A stretch of 64,000 bases of DNA from Numida meleagris (GCF_002078875.1 NC_034409.1:60155244-60219243); one strand, 5' to 3'. Shown: positions 12,217 to 26,300, numbered from the stretch's first letter. The notes: generated by a model not told the origin, from the sequence alone. Program-made: numbers and translations.

Positions 12217-15200
12217 TAAAAGCCATTCTGTACATTTGTACTCAACTCTTGTGAGTTCTTGCTTTTGAATTATGGAAAAAATCATCTCATACACCACATC
12301 TACTTGTACTCAATCAAGTCTGATGTGGAAAACACAGTGCATTTATACCTCTATTTTTTATATAGCATGCAGCAGCTGTTAGTAGTGCTGATTCTTGGGT
12401 GCTATGATTTGTCAGTTACAGCAGTTTACTTGTTGTAAGCAAAAGGCATCAGATAACCAGAGCTAACCACTTCCTGCGATTCAGCACAAAGAGAAAGACT
12501 CACCAGTACAAAGCTAGCAAATGTTTCTGCACTAGTTACATTTTCTGCTCACACATATATACCTCATGTTTGCCACAACTGGAAAACTACAGATTCGTGT
12601 GCATTGCTGCACATTTTTACTCCCTTCATAGAACCTTATTCTAGATATTAGCAAACAAGCCACAAGACAGGAAAATTAAATACTGAGAATCATATAGACC
12701 TATAAAGAAAGAGGCTGAGAATCCATCCTGATGTTACAGTGAACACAGTACATCAGGACATGGATTCTTGGTGCTAACTCACATCAGCATGCTCATATGA
12801 TGAAGTTCAAACACAATCAGCAAAATTCATCATTCTCCTCCTCGTTCTCAGGCACTAGTTGTTTGATTCAGGGTGACACAGACTATAGAAAATGTAAGAA
12901 GTAGTCCCCATATTTTAACAGTGGTTACTGTATGTAAGAACTGTTAGAAAGCAATTAACATACTTGAAAGAACAGGGTTAATTAAAACACCCAATGAGCT
13001 CTGCTCTGTAATTCAATAATTCAATTCATCTTGCAAAACTATTTTCAGGAAAGGAAAATGGTTTTCTTTTCATAGGTGAATAAGATTCCTTGAACTTCAC
13101 CCACTACTTTCATTGTGCTCATAACAAACGCCATGTAATTCCACTTAGGTAAGGACTAGCTAGCAAATTAGATTTGCTTTCCAATTGGAAGATTATCCCA
13201 TTGCTGCATGATAAACAGGAGAACACCTGAATACATACTATATAAACCATTACCTAAGAATAGGAATAAAATGTGTTTTCAATTATTTTTAGGCAAGAGC
13301 AGTGTAGTATGTAGTGTGGTTTTGCACAGGATAAAACTAGGCAGCAGACAAAGCAGTGTCAGGAAGTTTGCTGGGGGCTCCAAGTCATAAGACCAGACTT
13401 CACTAAGTGAATTTAGCAGAATATGCTCTAAAGGAGAAGTAGCCTTTTCCCATTCTGTTCTTTTGTGGCTTATTTTTGGCAGGCTACATTTAGTTAATTT
13501 TTTTTCCATTTGTTCATATCCCCCATCCTCACTTCCTCACTCCACCAAAGAGGAAATCCATTGAAAGATATTCTTCTCGTGGTAGTTTTGTTATTGAGTA
13601 ACTCTATATAAGAAATGTGGAGCCAGCTTAACAGCAGAAATCAGTTCACTAGTATGATTTATATCAGTGCAATTTATCAGTACTATATAACACATGTGGG
13701 CTAATAGGATTTCAAAAGGGTAGGGCAAGGACAAGCCAGACTGGAAATATCAAAGGGTTAAGTTTAACCTAAGCTGAAGTGTTCTTGTGATGAATCAGAG
13801 ACAGGCACAGAAACTTCTGATGGATGCTCTCCTTCGAGAGGCAGCAAAGTTGAAGGGCCTGTTTCTCTTCCACATGTGCATCTCCTATCCCTGACTTGGT
13901 CAGCCAACAGAAAACTTGTCAGTGATAGCTCTGCAATCCCTTGGGAACTTAAGAGTATTTGTTGAAAGTTTCATTTATGCCAGTTTTAATTAGAGAACAG
14001 AACATTATTTGCAATGATTTCCAAGTTTGTCATCTTTGACAGCTTCCAAATTAAGAACAAAGAGCAGAATAAAGAAATTATTCATCGCCAAGACTTTGGT
14101 TGATCAATATCAGGTCCTGAGATTATTCTTAGGCACTCTCTTCCTTGTTGCTTTGCAGTGCTCTTAAGAGACCTTCATTATTGCAATTACTCTCCCCTAA
14201 CTTCTAGTACCTGTACAGTATGTCCTCTAAACTTTGACTCATTTGAAAGCCTTAGCACAACTCAAACTATTTAATTATCTTGAATTTTAACTTGCACAGT
14301 TCCTGGCAATAACCTAGTATGTCCTTTTCCCCTAAAGGTTTCCTTTGTATGCACTCAGAGCAGCATTCCCTTGCTTGTATTTTGTAAGACTTGCAAACCA
14401 CCCAGCATACCCACAGTTGCTTCCAAAGGTTTCATAGCTCCTACCTCTTGCCATCCACAAACACCTGAGCAGCAGGAGAAATTAATCTCTTTCATAAAAG
14501 AACCACAGGCACACACTGTGCCTACACTCACAAAGTGAGTAAGCTTCTAGATATGCCTAAGCCACAGCTGAGTACAGAAGGTTTTGTTTATTGCCAACAC
14601 AGGGAGCATATCCACCAGCTAGTCCCAAGGCATATCTTGGGGCCAGGGAGTACAGTATGCTGTGGAGCTACCATCCAGGTGCACTGCATGGCAGCCTCAG
14701 CATCCCTATTGTAATACAGAGATAAAGAGACGCATACCAGGCAGCTCTTAAGCCCTCACTAGCACAAGTCTTCTAACATTCACAGAAAGTCATCTCCCCG
14801 TGTCATCTCCCCATTCACCTTCCCTTCATTTTGTTTCAAATCAGTTTTCCTTTTAATTATGAACAATTACATCCCTGCTTCCAGTAGTAAACCTTACCTT
14901 TTTTTCCCCTCACCTTGTTAAAATTGACCAGATTTATAAGTGTGCAATGCTATAATGTGATAGAAAGTACAACAATAATAGCAGGGCAGCAAAGTCTTAG
15001 GCTGCAGCGAATGAGAACAAGCCCCGGTGCAACGACCATAGATACAGCAACAAAGTAAGAAAATATGCTTATCTTTGGCAGACCTCAGGCAGACAGGAAG
15101 CCCCCTAGCAAGACACCCATGCTTCCACTGCCAACCCTTAAGTGAGGTCTGGGAAGGGGTGGATCCTGGCTCCAGCCCTTCTGGTCACTCAGGTACATTG

Positions 15201-16479
15201 CATGCACCTGAGCTCCCCTCAGGTGGCCCTGACCTCCTACCAGGTGCTCAATCACTGGTTCAAACCACAACTCAGCATTTCTGCTGCAGAGTAGCAATCC
15301 TGAGATGACAGCTGTCACCCTGTGTCTCATTTCAGAATATACTGTCTTTTGCTAAAGTGGTTCAGAACACAAACTTGGTGAGGAGGATTGCAAACCTGCT
15401 CAAGTGTCCTGCAGCTGGGGTGACTTAGAGCCTGGGGAGCAGTCAGGTAGGAAAATATCACTGTTGTAGAACATCTGTGCATAGATAACGCAGGCATGCG
15501 ATAGACTTTGAGGCACCCCACTGGACATGCTTGAGTTCCCTGCCTTGATATGGAGAAGATCAAAGCACAGTGAAGATTAAAGCAAAGCTGTAAACTATGC
15601 CTGAGCAAACCCTTGAAAAACAGGAGTAAACAGCAGGGGCAGAGATCCCTCTACATTAGCTCAGCAGTGCCTGAGTCCCTGCTTGTGTCCCTCTGCCTGG
15701 GCGCTGCTTCAGGGATCCCCCAGCTGGAGAGGTAACCAAAATGAAACTACTATTTGCATTTCATCTGTAGTTTTGTGCTTTTCCCATGTCCTCCCTGTGT
15801 TGATTCACGTAGCTAGATAGAAAAGCATCAGTGGATGCATTTATGGTTGCTTATGGAAACCGGGATCGTGTTACTTATTCCTAGAGAAAGGAACTGAACA
15901 TTTCTAGCTGCTTTGGGAATGAATCCAACACAGGCATTCAAGGGAAGCAGAACACTTTTATGTGGGAGTCTTGAAGACTGTCAGTCAGATGGGCACCTTA
16001 GGTTCTTCCTTTATTCAAATAATCATCAGTATATATGCTGGGCTACTACCACACAGGTAGAGTCGCAACCTCAGGTTTTCTGCACGTATATCTCGTTAAC
16101 TCATAGCTGTTATCTCATAACAAGTGACCTCATCTCTACTCCCCCTTGCTCTTTCCCTGGGTCTGTTCCCTTGTAAATTCTCCTTGTGTGAGTCAAAAGT
16201 CATGAGCTTATCAGTTTGTCTTCCTTGGTTTGTTTTGTGGTATTCTACCTTTTTGATCCCCTGTTCATTCTCTGTTGTCCGTAGATTCGTCAAGAGTTAC
16301 CTATTGACTACATCTTCTTTTCTTCTATTCTAGCTGATGGTTGGATTTTTGCCCAACCTTGGCCTGGGGTTATCCAGGGGAGGAGGCCTATAGTCTCAGG
16401 ACTACACAGCCTTGTGAACAGCTCATGATGTAAATTCTGCACTGGAACATAGGTGGGTTTTACGCAACCCTATTCCCAT
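12217..16479. other. Gene-free flank
   Basis: 4.3 kb without a recognised repeat or gene. 15.0-15.75 kb is moderately GC-richer with short opposing ORFs lacking family resemblance. Confidence 0.6.
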
Positions 16480-16900
16480 TCCCTTTCAGAATTTTAACTA
16501 ACCTCCTACAAAGTCTCCCGTAAATTCCTATGATTATGATTATCTGATCGTCAGTAATACTAAGTGTTGTATTAGGCGGCTGCGGGGACACAAGATGTAA
16601 CGAGAAAGGCCACTCCCCGAGGGAACAAGGATTAGTCGACCGAAGAATGTACCCGTGACGCAAGAAAAATGGCAAACTAAGATGATCCGATAAGCTGCCT
16701 TTTGATATGTCAATAGATGGAAAATACTGCCTCATGCTTCAGCAAAAATATCCAATCAGCATTAAGGGAGTAAGCTTTAGATGGCAATAGTAGATAACAA
16801 GTATTATAAAGGAACGCTACGATTTGAATAAAGGAGCCCTTTTTCTTGCTGCTATTATGGTGTGTGCGTGTGAGTGAGTGTGTTTTCAACTCAACCAGTC
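16480..16900 (+). repeat. LTR-like element, family unknown
   Basis: Contains CCAATCAGC (about 16,753), TATTATAAAGG (about 16,802) and GAATAAAGG (about 16,827) in the order and spacing of LTR U3-R, and an unusually CpG-rich left part (16,550-16,640) for this AT-rich flank. I could not fix its ends or find a target duplication. Confidence 0.4.
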
Positions 16901-18535
16901 TTGTGCCAAGATAACTAGTAAGTCTTTTGTCCTCTAGAAGCCTCTTGTCAGCACCTTTCATCCTCTTAAGGGCTTTCTCCATCTTAATAGGCAGCTGAGA
17001 ATCTTTGTTATGCAAATAGCCAATAACTGTGCAACCAGAGAGTAGTCAGAATCCTCAGTGATGGCCATTAATCTTTCAAAACAACCTCCAAACTAATCAG
17101 AGGAATATACACAACATAGCCTGTCTTCCACATTATGTTCCACTCCAAATTCCAGCGCACTTTCCATCTTTTCTCCTCCTGCAAGATAATGAGATTGCCA
17201 TATGTTCACTGGGAAGGCTCTACCTATGTTATGTCTTTACATAAAACAATTTCTGAAATTGCTGGAGAGAAATAAATAAGATAAACATTTTTCTTTCTAC
17301 CCACAGTAGCCCAGCATTGCTCGTGGCCCCCTACACAAACGGCACCTCAGTTCCAGCTCCAAAAGGAAGTTTATTGTGGCTATATTACCACTACCTGCCT
17401 GTTACCTGCAATGCAGGCCTACCATCACTCAGACTGGGAGATCAGCATGTTAATACCCTGCAGTCACCCTTTGAAAGGATGAAAGCAGGACACCAGGTCT
17501 GGTTTCTCACTGACATGCGCCAAGTCCAGTATCAAGCGACAACAGGTTCACAAAAGAGACATGACCTACATTGGCTAGCAGCATGAGATGTTGTGGCCAG
17601 AGAAAAACACTGTGCTTGTTATCTTGGAGAGAGGATATTATTCATATCAGTTAATGAGCCAGACAGCAGGAGCACTTCAATACTGCTGGGCAAAGAAACT
17701 TTCCAGTGTTAGAGATAAGACACGTCATACCATTTAACTATCAGTAGGGCAAATCAGGGCAAGCCAATCTAACAGAGCACATTCAGCAGCAGATGTTCAA
17801 GAATTAATTGCTTAATTAATTACAACACACATCACTGCTTGCTCTTAACTTATTGAAACACCCAAGGACTGAGATGATTTAGCTATTTTTCAAATACATA
17901 ATCTAATAAATGCAAGATATTAGTGCAGGAAATAACTAAACTTACTGTGAATGTTATGAAAGGGAAAGGTTATTATTTAGCAGGTTGTTTCACGCACATT
18001 CATTCTCTTATATTTCAAGCACCAAAGATGTGCACATCAGAGCAGATTGACCAGAATCAGCTGAGTGTAACACAGAGGACGCAAAAAAATTACTGAGTTC
18101 TCTGCATCCTTTGGTTGGCTATGCCAGGAGTTTTACTTGGAGGTTTTTTTTCAGACAGGTCCTGTAGGAGTCAGTATTAATTCTAGCATGAAGCTTGCTT
18201 ACTTCAGCATCCTTAAGTCTTCAGACTTGTTTCCTATCACCATTGTTTTCCTGTATGGGATCTCTTTAGGGGTATAGTCTGTCTTTCTGCTGTTTTAAAA
18301 GGAAGAAAAAGCACATACATGCTGAAACCTCATTGCCATACTCCTGCTGCCAGACCATGTCACATGGCAGAAAAAGCATGGCTACTCCTCCAGGGAAAAG
18401 GGCTTAGGAGCCAAGCAGGGATGAAGCCAGCAGTATCTGAGCAACATAAGCAGGTCAGGCCTGGAGATGGCATCCACATCCAGGCAAGAATCCAAAGCAT
18501 GGGACAATGCCATAGCAATGCTGTAGATTCAGCAC
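16901..18535. other. Gene-free flank
   Basis: No recognised feature. The 89-codon frame at 17,317-17,586 has no motif I know and no splice or Kozak support. Confidence 0.6.
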
Positions 18536-18539
18536 TAAG

Positions 18540-19207
18540 TGTGAGAGGTAGATTGTGCTTTTGCAGAGGAAGCTTCCAGTATTTTCTATATGTAGTACAG
18601 GCTCTTACTGAACTTATAACCTTCTGATGAAACAGTTAAAACTGATGAACAGGGTGAAGTTGAGGATGGGATGTTCTGTCTCAGAAGATAAGGAAGATAT
18701 GCAGGATGGGGAGAGCCTAGGACAGGACAGTATGGGGAGAGTCAAGTACAGGACAGAACGGATGTACCAACTTTGAAGTATTGCCTCCCTATCAAAATGC
18801 AAAACAAAACAGGTGTGCTAACTTTGAAATTTTTTTCCTCCTATCAAAGTACAAAGAAGAACTGATGTGCTAACTCTGAAATATTAGAAATATTTCAAAG
18901 TACAAAGCATTCCAAAAGACAACAGTTTGGTAGTAGTCCTTACATGGAGATGTATAATAGCAACAGCATTGGGAAGATTGTGAGCCTGAGATGCTCAACC
19001 AATGAGTGCCAGGAGAGTTTGTTTGTTTGTTTTTTTTACCTGCATCAGATCTAGAGTATATAAATGGATGAATTTACTGAAAAGGCGTGCAATTTCTCCC
19101 TTGCCAGTAGGGGGTGTGTGCCCATTATTGCAATAAAGAATAAACTTTGCTGCTATCACTAAGATTTTTGCCTGAGCAGAAATCTTTGATTTTGAGTGTT
19201 TCTCACG
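18540..19207 (+). repeat. Solo LTR (family A), uninterrupted copy with expanded U3
   Basis: Starts TGTGAGAGG, ends TTCTCACG (terminal A to G change). Flanked by the 4-bp duplication TAAG (18536-18539 and 19208-19211), as gammaretrovirus-like integrations leave. Has CCAATGA, TATATAA at about 19,056 and AATAAAG at about 19,132. Contains about three tandem copies of a 50-bp U3 unit (18,760-18,907) that is single in the copy at 9.66 kb. Confidence 0.8.
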
Positions 19208-19211
19208 TAAG

Positions 19212-19694
19212 CTACCCCACACGTACAAGGCAAGATCAAGGGTCTCCATAGACACACACAGCTGTAGCTGAGCTAAAGACCAGCACTCTACCAGCACAGC
19301 TCAGACAGAAAGCAAATGCCTAGGACTTGGTTTACATAGAGCTCAAGAGCCTCTGCTGTGGTTGGTTGGAAGATCCCTGCTAGGGTTGGCCACATCCTTT
19401 AAGGCTTATTAGTGTTCTCAGGGCCCTGACACTGCAGATCTACCGATAAATCTGCTGTGCTGTAGCCCTGTTGGACCTGATAACCATCAGTGGCTTGCCA
19501 TCTCCTTGTTTAGAGGACAAACAGTTGTTTGTCATCTCCTTGGTTAGAGATCTACACAAGGCATTCTTTCAGCCCTTCCTCTATCATCTTTCCTGCTGCT
19601 TCCACCTGCAAACATTACTATTCCTAATTCATTAATAATATTCTTAATACTTCTTTTACAAAACACTACATTCAGTCAAAGATATAAACTTATA
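19212..19694. other. Gene-free flank between LTR and mariner
   Basis: About 480 bp; nothing recognised. Confidence 0.55.
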
Positions 19695-20258
19695 CGAGGG
19701 CTGCTCCAAAAGCAATGCCTCCTATTTTATTATGTTTGCTCGCAATATCAGAGGTGAACGTTGGTGGTATGGTATTAGAGGCTGAACCTTCTGCCAGTAT
19801 TCTCTTACATTCTGTTGGTGTGTGACAGATGGCAGCAGAGGGGCAGTCTGACAAAATGGCATCTGACATGGAAGTGTGTATGAAGCAAAGGTGTGTCATT
19901 GAATTCCTCCATGCAGAAAAAAATGTCATGCATTGGTATTTATGGACACGTGCTGAATGTTCATGGAGACCCAACAGTGGATGTGGGCACAGTGAGGCAG
20001 TGGGTGGTGCATTTCAGCAGCATTGACAATGATGTAAAAGACAAGCCACATTCTGGACAGTTATGTGCAGCTGTCACATCTTGAAATGAAGTGTGTCTCA
20101 ATCAGCTCATCTGCATAAATTGGATAATGGGGTGACTATTCTGAAACATTGTGTTTTGTAGCTGAGAATGTGCTCTATCAAATAGTGTTACTGTGCTCTT
20201 TGTAGCTGTTGTAGTTTCCATGGAAACAAAGAGGAGGCATTACTTTCGGAGCAACCTA
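19695..20258 (+). mobile_element. Mariner (Galluhop-like) deletion derivative, second copy
   Basis: Left terminus CGAGGGCTGCTCCAAAAGCA after TA, right terminus GGCATTACTTTCGGAGCAAC: matching inverted repeats. The + strand carries the transposase N-terminus in broken frames (KQRCVIEFLHAEKN, then HGDPTVDVGTVRQWVVHFSS) and then jumps to the 3' end, so the catalytic core is deleted. Opposite orientation to the copy at 11.7-12.2 kb and a different internal junction. Confidence 0.85.
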
Positions 20259-22984
20259 CATTTATTAGCTGAGCTTCTCTAAGTAAATGTAAAATGGAAT
20301 CTCTACCAAAATTCATATGCCCTGTCATTGTCCCGGTGGTAAATATCTATTACTCTAGTAGACTAATGCTACATAGAAATCATTTTTATTGCAATAAGGA
20401 AGCAGATATTTTTTTAAAGGACTTAACATTTTTAGATAGCCTTCTTTCATTCTTTGTAGCATGTGATATTTCCCGGAGATTGCAAGGAACTGTAATCAGC
20501 TTTTTTCATTTTCATTTTTTTTTTCTTTTATTCTTTCCCTTTCTTTTTTCTTTTTCTTCAAGGGGAAAAGTTCTCATTGTAATTCTTTCTGAAATCACCT
20601 CCTAGCTGAGTGACACCTTTCTCAAAACACAGATCGTTAGTGCGGATACAGTGGATGCAGTGTAATCAGGACCAAAATGCTGGACAGAAGAGTTGGTAGA
20701 GCTAAGAAGGTATTAGATCTCGATTATAGCAATTGTAGATTCATAGGAAGTAATTAGGTATGGATTGACCTGCTGGCATTTTATATTACAAATTGTGATG
20801 AAGTATGCATGGAAAATATTATATATTTTATTTTCAAAGTGAAATTCTGCAGCGAGACCACTTAAACTCAAAGTACATCATTAAACAGACTGCATCGCTC
20901 TGATGAACTCAGGCTGGTTTTGTGTGGGACTGTCAAAGATGAATCTCAACTTGCATGGGAAAGTAGAAATTCCCTAGTACATGCCATGGGTTAAAAGACA
21001 CTGTAAGAAAGTTACTGTAATACATTGATAATAAGTAGTCACAAAATCTGTTGTATAATAAGAAAAAAAAAAAGGAAGATATTCTGGAGGTCTCAGGCAG
21101 AATATAGTAGATGAATAAGATGTAATCTGCAGTGTAATAAACACCTGCCCGTTATAAATAAATCATCAGCTGATAATTACTTCAGGATGTCTAAAAGCAT
21201 CTACATTCCTTCAAGGCTGTTTAGCCAGATGTGCTTATCTGTATATCTTATTCTGAGACAGGAAAACTGTCATCCTTTGCAATGAAGTATTCAATGTGTG
21301 CTGTATATGCGATATCATAACTATGCCTGAAAACTAGAGTCTCCCACACAGAGATGTCTGTACTGGTCTGTCTTGGTGTCTGTGACTTTAGAGCACTGCA
21401 GATGTGCTGGGTAGCTCACCTCTTATCACACCTCTCTTTCTTAACAGACTGCTGTTCATAGATACAGGCACAAAGTAAGCACGTAATCTGTGTGATAAAT
21501 TTTCCCTCTTGTAAAACTGCACTGTGTGGATGAGGGCAGATAAGGTTAATTGCAGGAGGCTGTCTAAATTTTATTTAGCATGTTGAAACTACAACTCTGA
21601 AAGATGCTGCCCATCTGTCACCTCTAAGCATTTCTAAACTCAAACAGGCTATTTTTTATGCCTAGGGCAGAGTCTCCCCTCTTTTCTGTTGCTTCTTAGA
21701 TCTTTGGAAATATGTGAAGTAGACAAGAGTGATAATGTAGTAGCTTTATACAGCACTGTACGTTCCAAGAAAGGAAAAAAAAAAGGAACTTCCAATTCTT
21801 TACTAACGCACACATGACTCTGCTAGAATTGTTCTTGAAGATGACATTTTTTTGGAAACATCTTCTGCTATCTTCAACACAGGATGTACTTTCAAAATTA
21901 TTGAAAATTAAATCCTTACTGAGAGAATTCCATCATCTCCTGTGCCAAGAGGACCAAGCCATGATGCTGTGTCACTAAGAAAAAAAAGACTCTTGTCCAA
22001 CAAGACATGAGAAACTATAAAATTGTTTTACTTCTGTTTAAAGTCAGCTGTCAGCCTCCTTTTTTTTTACAGTTCAGTGACCTCTGGGCTCCTAAAGTAT
22101 AAACACAGCTCTAAGGTGCAACTGAAGTAAGATTTATGATCGCCTTGGTCAACATTGGCCAATCTGGGGTTAAAACCTGAAAGGAATCAAAACAAAATTA
22201 AATAAACTCCTTAGATCAATGCAACAGTAACACAATCTTAATTAGAATTACAGCAGTATCAAGCACAGTGCAAAAGGCTTTTGTATATATTCTCTTAAAG
22301 AATAATTGTTTTATAGATTAACCTTTTATTGATCGTTGGACAGGAATGTATGCAAGACATTTTCACTGACCCTTGAACAAGAATGTATGTTATGTATGAG
22401 AAGCATGCACGAAAACTTTCAAGATGTCACATCTAGAAAACACTGTGTATGTTATCAGGACAGTGTATCTTGAAGGATGTTGATATAAAAAGGGAACTAC
22501 CCATTGGAAAATCAGCCAGCCACTTCACAAAAGTCACATAATTTTTGATCACCAGTAATGGTATATAAACTTACTGAAAGAGAATGTCTTTTACATTGTT
22601 TGCAGGGCTGCAACAAAATTAGCTGTATGTGGGTACCATTGTTTTGGAACCAGCTGTGCAGAATGAATCTCTCTGGCATTCTGTAATGCCTCATTAGCAA
22701 GTATTACCTCACAGACATTAAAGAAACAAACCACAAATGCTTGTGCGGGACCTAGCATCCTGCTCTTGAGATCCCACTGCAATGTGGATGCAGAAGTGGA
22801 TTATGATACTTAGGGACAATTATCTAGCTTCACAGTGGATCAAAATGTTCTCTTACATCTCCAATTCTGATCTCCTCAGTTTTGTCTAAAAAAGTCCTTC
22901 AGAATTATGACTTTTGTCTTCTTTAAAAATGAAATGCATCTGTTACTTTGGAAACCATGTTTTAGTCAAAGTTGATCTTAGGAA
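20259..22984. other. Gene-free flank
   Basis: AT-rich, with a long pyrimidine tract at 20,498-20,561 and A-runs at about 21,061 and 21,775. A TATATAAAC motif lies at about 22,561; nothing assignable. Confidence 0.6.
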
Positions 22985-23370
22985 AGCTAGACACACGTAT
23001 CTGACTGAACCTGGCAAGGCTGGCAGTTGTTAATTAATCTCAAAAAAACAAACCCAAATGTGGGAATACAAGAAAGACTATTCAGAGCAGAAGCTGCAGA
23101 GCAAGATAAACAGCATGAGAAGGCAAGGCTGAGAACCAAGGACATCTCCAGAAGAAGAGAAAAGCAAAAAAAATGACTCATGGCTCTGGTTGGATAAGCA
23201 CCTGCATGCACAGTTAAGGAGTGTTTGTGGAATGCTTTGTTGATGTGTAAAGGCGTGTGGGAAACTTAAAAGAGAAAACTTGTGAGTGTATATAAGGGAT
23301 GCGAGAACCTGTAATAAATGATTTGGATCGTTCACATCTGAGTCCATGCCTCAGATGCTGCACCTCCAAA
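22985..23370 (+). repeat. LTR-like element, family unknown
   Basis: TATATAAGGG (about 23,289) is followed about 20 bp later by GTAATAAATGATTTGGATC, resembling the R/U5 end of the LTR-like segment at 34.8-35.0 kb (GATAAATTATTTGGATA). Ends not defined; no TG...CA pair with a duplication found. Confidence 0.35.
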
Positions 23371-26300
23371 AAAAATATTCTTCACTGTCACACGGAGAAG
23401 GGGATGATCAAACAATGTGACTGCCAAGTTCAGTTTATTGAGCAAACCAAACCATGGGTAGTCTGTGATGAGGAAAGCTTCTCACTCACACATACTCACA
23501 AAGACAAACACATCCCCATTTCCCAGCCCCATTCACTGCTTTGACTAGATGATGTAGTTGGGTTCATGGGCTCCAGATGCTCATTCTATCTGACCTGGTT
23601 CTTTCTATGCCAGGCTCTTGAGTGACAGTGCTACCTCCCACTCTCTACTTCTACGAAATATCTGACTTCCCACTAAAGATCTCTGCTGCTAAGGAATTTT
23701 GTACCCAGATGTCAGCACAGGCTGCCAGTCAATTCACGATACTGCAGTACGTCTTTGCAGCAGTTTCAGGTATTGTTCTGTAGGAGAAAATTTAAAGGCA
23801 GCTGAAGGTCACAGACTCATGGCACTGGAACTGTAGCATGAATATTGCCAACCCTGCACAAATATAGAGAGATTTTTTTATTTGACACAATAACTGAGTC
23901 ACTGATTTAGCATAAATGAATTGGTGATTTATCAAAATACATTCAACGTTTGGCAAACTACATAGTAAACAATATAGCAGTTTGGACAGCAGCATGGTAA
24001 GGAAGACAATATTGGAGACAAAGGGAGTGGCTGCCTCCAAGTCAGTCTCACAGATTTCACCACTGAACAACAGTAAGTGGAAAAAGAAAATAAAAAAGAT
24101 GACAGGTCACAGAGATTCAAGAGGATAAAAAGTCCATTCACAAACTATGAGGTGGAAGTAGCAGAAGAAGAACAGCACTAAGGACCCCAGTATGTCAGGG
24201 CCAACTGCTGTGGAAGCAAATATTCTTCTCCAGAGCACTTCAGCATGCCAGACAGTACACCTTGAGAGACACTGTACAATAAACACAGATCGTAGGGGCA
24301 GTACTGGGGGTCTTACATACCTTAACATGTTTGGAAAACCTGAAAAATTATTTGTTTAGTTATACGTTCAAAATAAAAACTGAAACTGCTGGAATGGATC
24401 ACTAGACATATTCTTGCTTTTCAACAGAGACTGGCATTTTAAAAATTAATATTCCAGCATGAATTCTGGGAACTTGTTCCTTGGCAGTTTAATTTTCTGT
24501 CACAGTAATACTGAGCAATAGCAAGATTTAACACAGTTGCTAATAAAATTTAATAGTCACAGCAATCTTCCTTGGAAAGTACAGCTAGAAGTAGCAGTGA
24601 ATAGCTGATGCAGCATTTTCTGGGCTTTCACTTCTAGAAGATCTGGGAACTTCTGGGATCATTGCCAAAGGACCTCTGGGAATCATCTGGAGAAGTCTCT
24701 GAGGCACTTGAAGGTTCCTGCTACCCTGGGAACAGATAGGTACAGGAAGCCTTGATTTCTTTTAAGATATAGAAGGCCTAAAGAACTCTGTCAGCCCTAC
24801 TTGATTAAGGGACCCTTGGAGATTTTGTTTCAGCTGATGCTGATCAGAAAGGGTCTGACACCCCCTCAGATGACTATATAAGAGCTGGGCCTAAAGCAAA
24901 GATTCCAGGGTCATTAAGCAGGCAGAGCAACTGTGGGGGGGGGTAAGGTGGGTATATTATCTACTAATAATGCAGCTATAGCAATGGTGGGAATGTTTTA
25001 CAGTGTGCTGATCTCAGTAGCTGCTGGAAAGAGACTTCTACTGTAATGTTAGAGATCTCGACTCAGGTAGAACTTCAGTAGGAGGATATTGGTTTGGGAC
25101 AGTGACACCTGTCTCCTCTTGTTGGGTACTGAGATGTCCTTCTACCTGAAGGAGGAATGTCATTGTTGAGGAGCTGTATTTTGCTGCAAAGGAGTTGCAG
25201 GAGGAGGTTGGAACTCTATACATAATCAGAGATGGAAGAGATTGACTGGATATTTTCTAAGACCCTATAGCTTCAACAGCCCATGGAAGTACGTACTAAA
25301 AGAAGGGCAAGCTGAGTTCCTATATTAAGGTGGGAAGTAGAGGCTCCTAGAATGGAAGAGTCAGAAGCTGCTGACTTCTGGCACTAGGAGAGAGCTTGTG
25401 CTTTGCCTGAAGTCTCACAAATTAAGTACAGCACCTTGGTTGAAGTTAAGAGACTGTGTGCTCTGTCAAATAAAACTTCTGAGATAACTATGCCAAAGCT
25501 TCATAGGAGCACCAGAAGGAAACACTGAGTTAGTGGAGGCTGATTCCTCTGTTGTAGGGAGCAAATTTGTCTACTGGTCTGTCATCTCTGCTGTTTGCTG
25601 GGGTGCTGACTTACAACACAACAGAGAACCTGTGGAGTCTTCTCAGGCTCTCCAGTTCTTGTTCCCTTGCTGAGTTTTCATGGGCTAAGTCTGTGATATT
25701 GCCAGGGAAAACCTGAAATATAGCAAATATAATGTATATGGCTCTAGGTTGATAGTTAAGTATATAAAGGCCCACGTAGTATATTAGGTAATCCTGCTAG
25801 TTGTCAAAAACAATAGGGTCTTGGTTTATGTGCTCATAACATGTACTTTAAGGACTGAAGCTTTCTTGAAGGAGAGAGTCAACTGTCCCAGTTTTGGAGT
25901 GATGAATGGTGGAAGCCAACAGGATGGCCAACCTGTTAAGAACTTTTCCCTTATAATGATGGGGAAAATAGTAACTCAGTCAAGTGAGTAAGTGGTGGAT
26001 CAAGTTAGCAAACAAAAGGCGTGGTTCCATGTGAGCAGAAGGGATCCAATAATCAACAAAACAGAAATGAAATGGAGTCACCCTGTACAATGTTGTCGTG
26101 GAGACTCTTCTTTGTAGGGAAAGCTCTCATATTCTTTCTAGGTAGTCAATATGACTTGGTGTTTCTCTGAACTATACACTAGTGCATGCATTGTGAGAAA
26201 CAGGAGCAATAAGAGGTCTGTGCCCCACAGTAGGGCTATAGTATCACTATAGTAATGGAGTCAAGGTGGGATAGTTCCACTACCTGGAGTACTACAGTGG

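Noticed and set aside
11748..12254. 168-codon ORF on the + strand
   Set aside because: It is the complementary strand of the mariner copy, whose transposase residues are on the - strand.
15075..15608. Opposing ORFs in a GC-richer patch, considered as an exon cluster
   Set aside because: No consistent frame, splice-site pairing or family motif.
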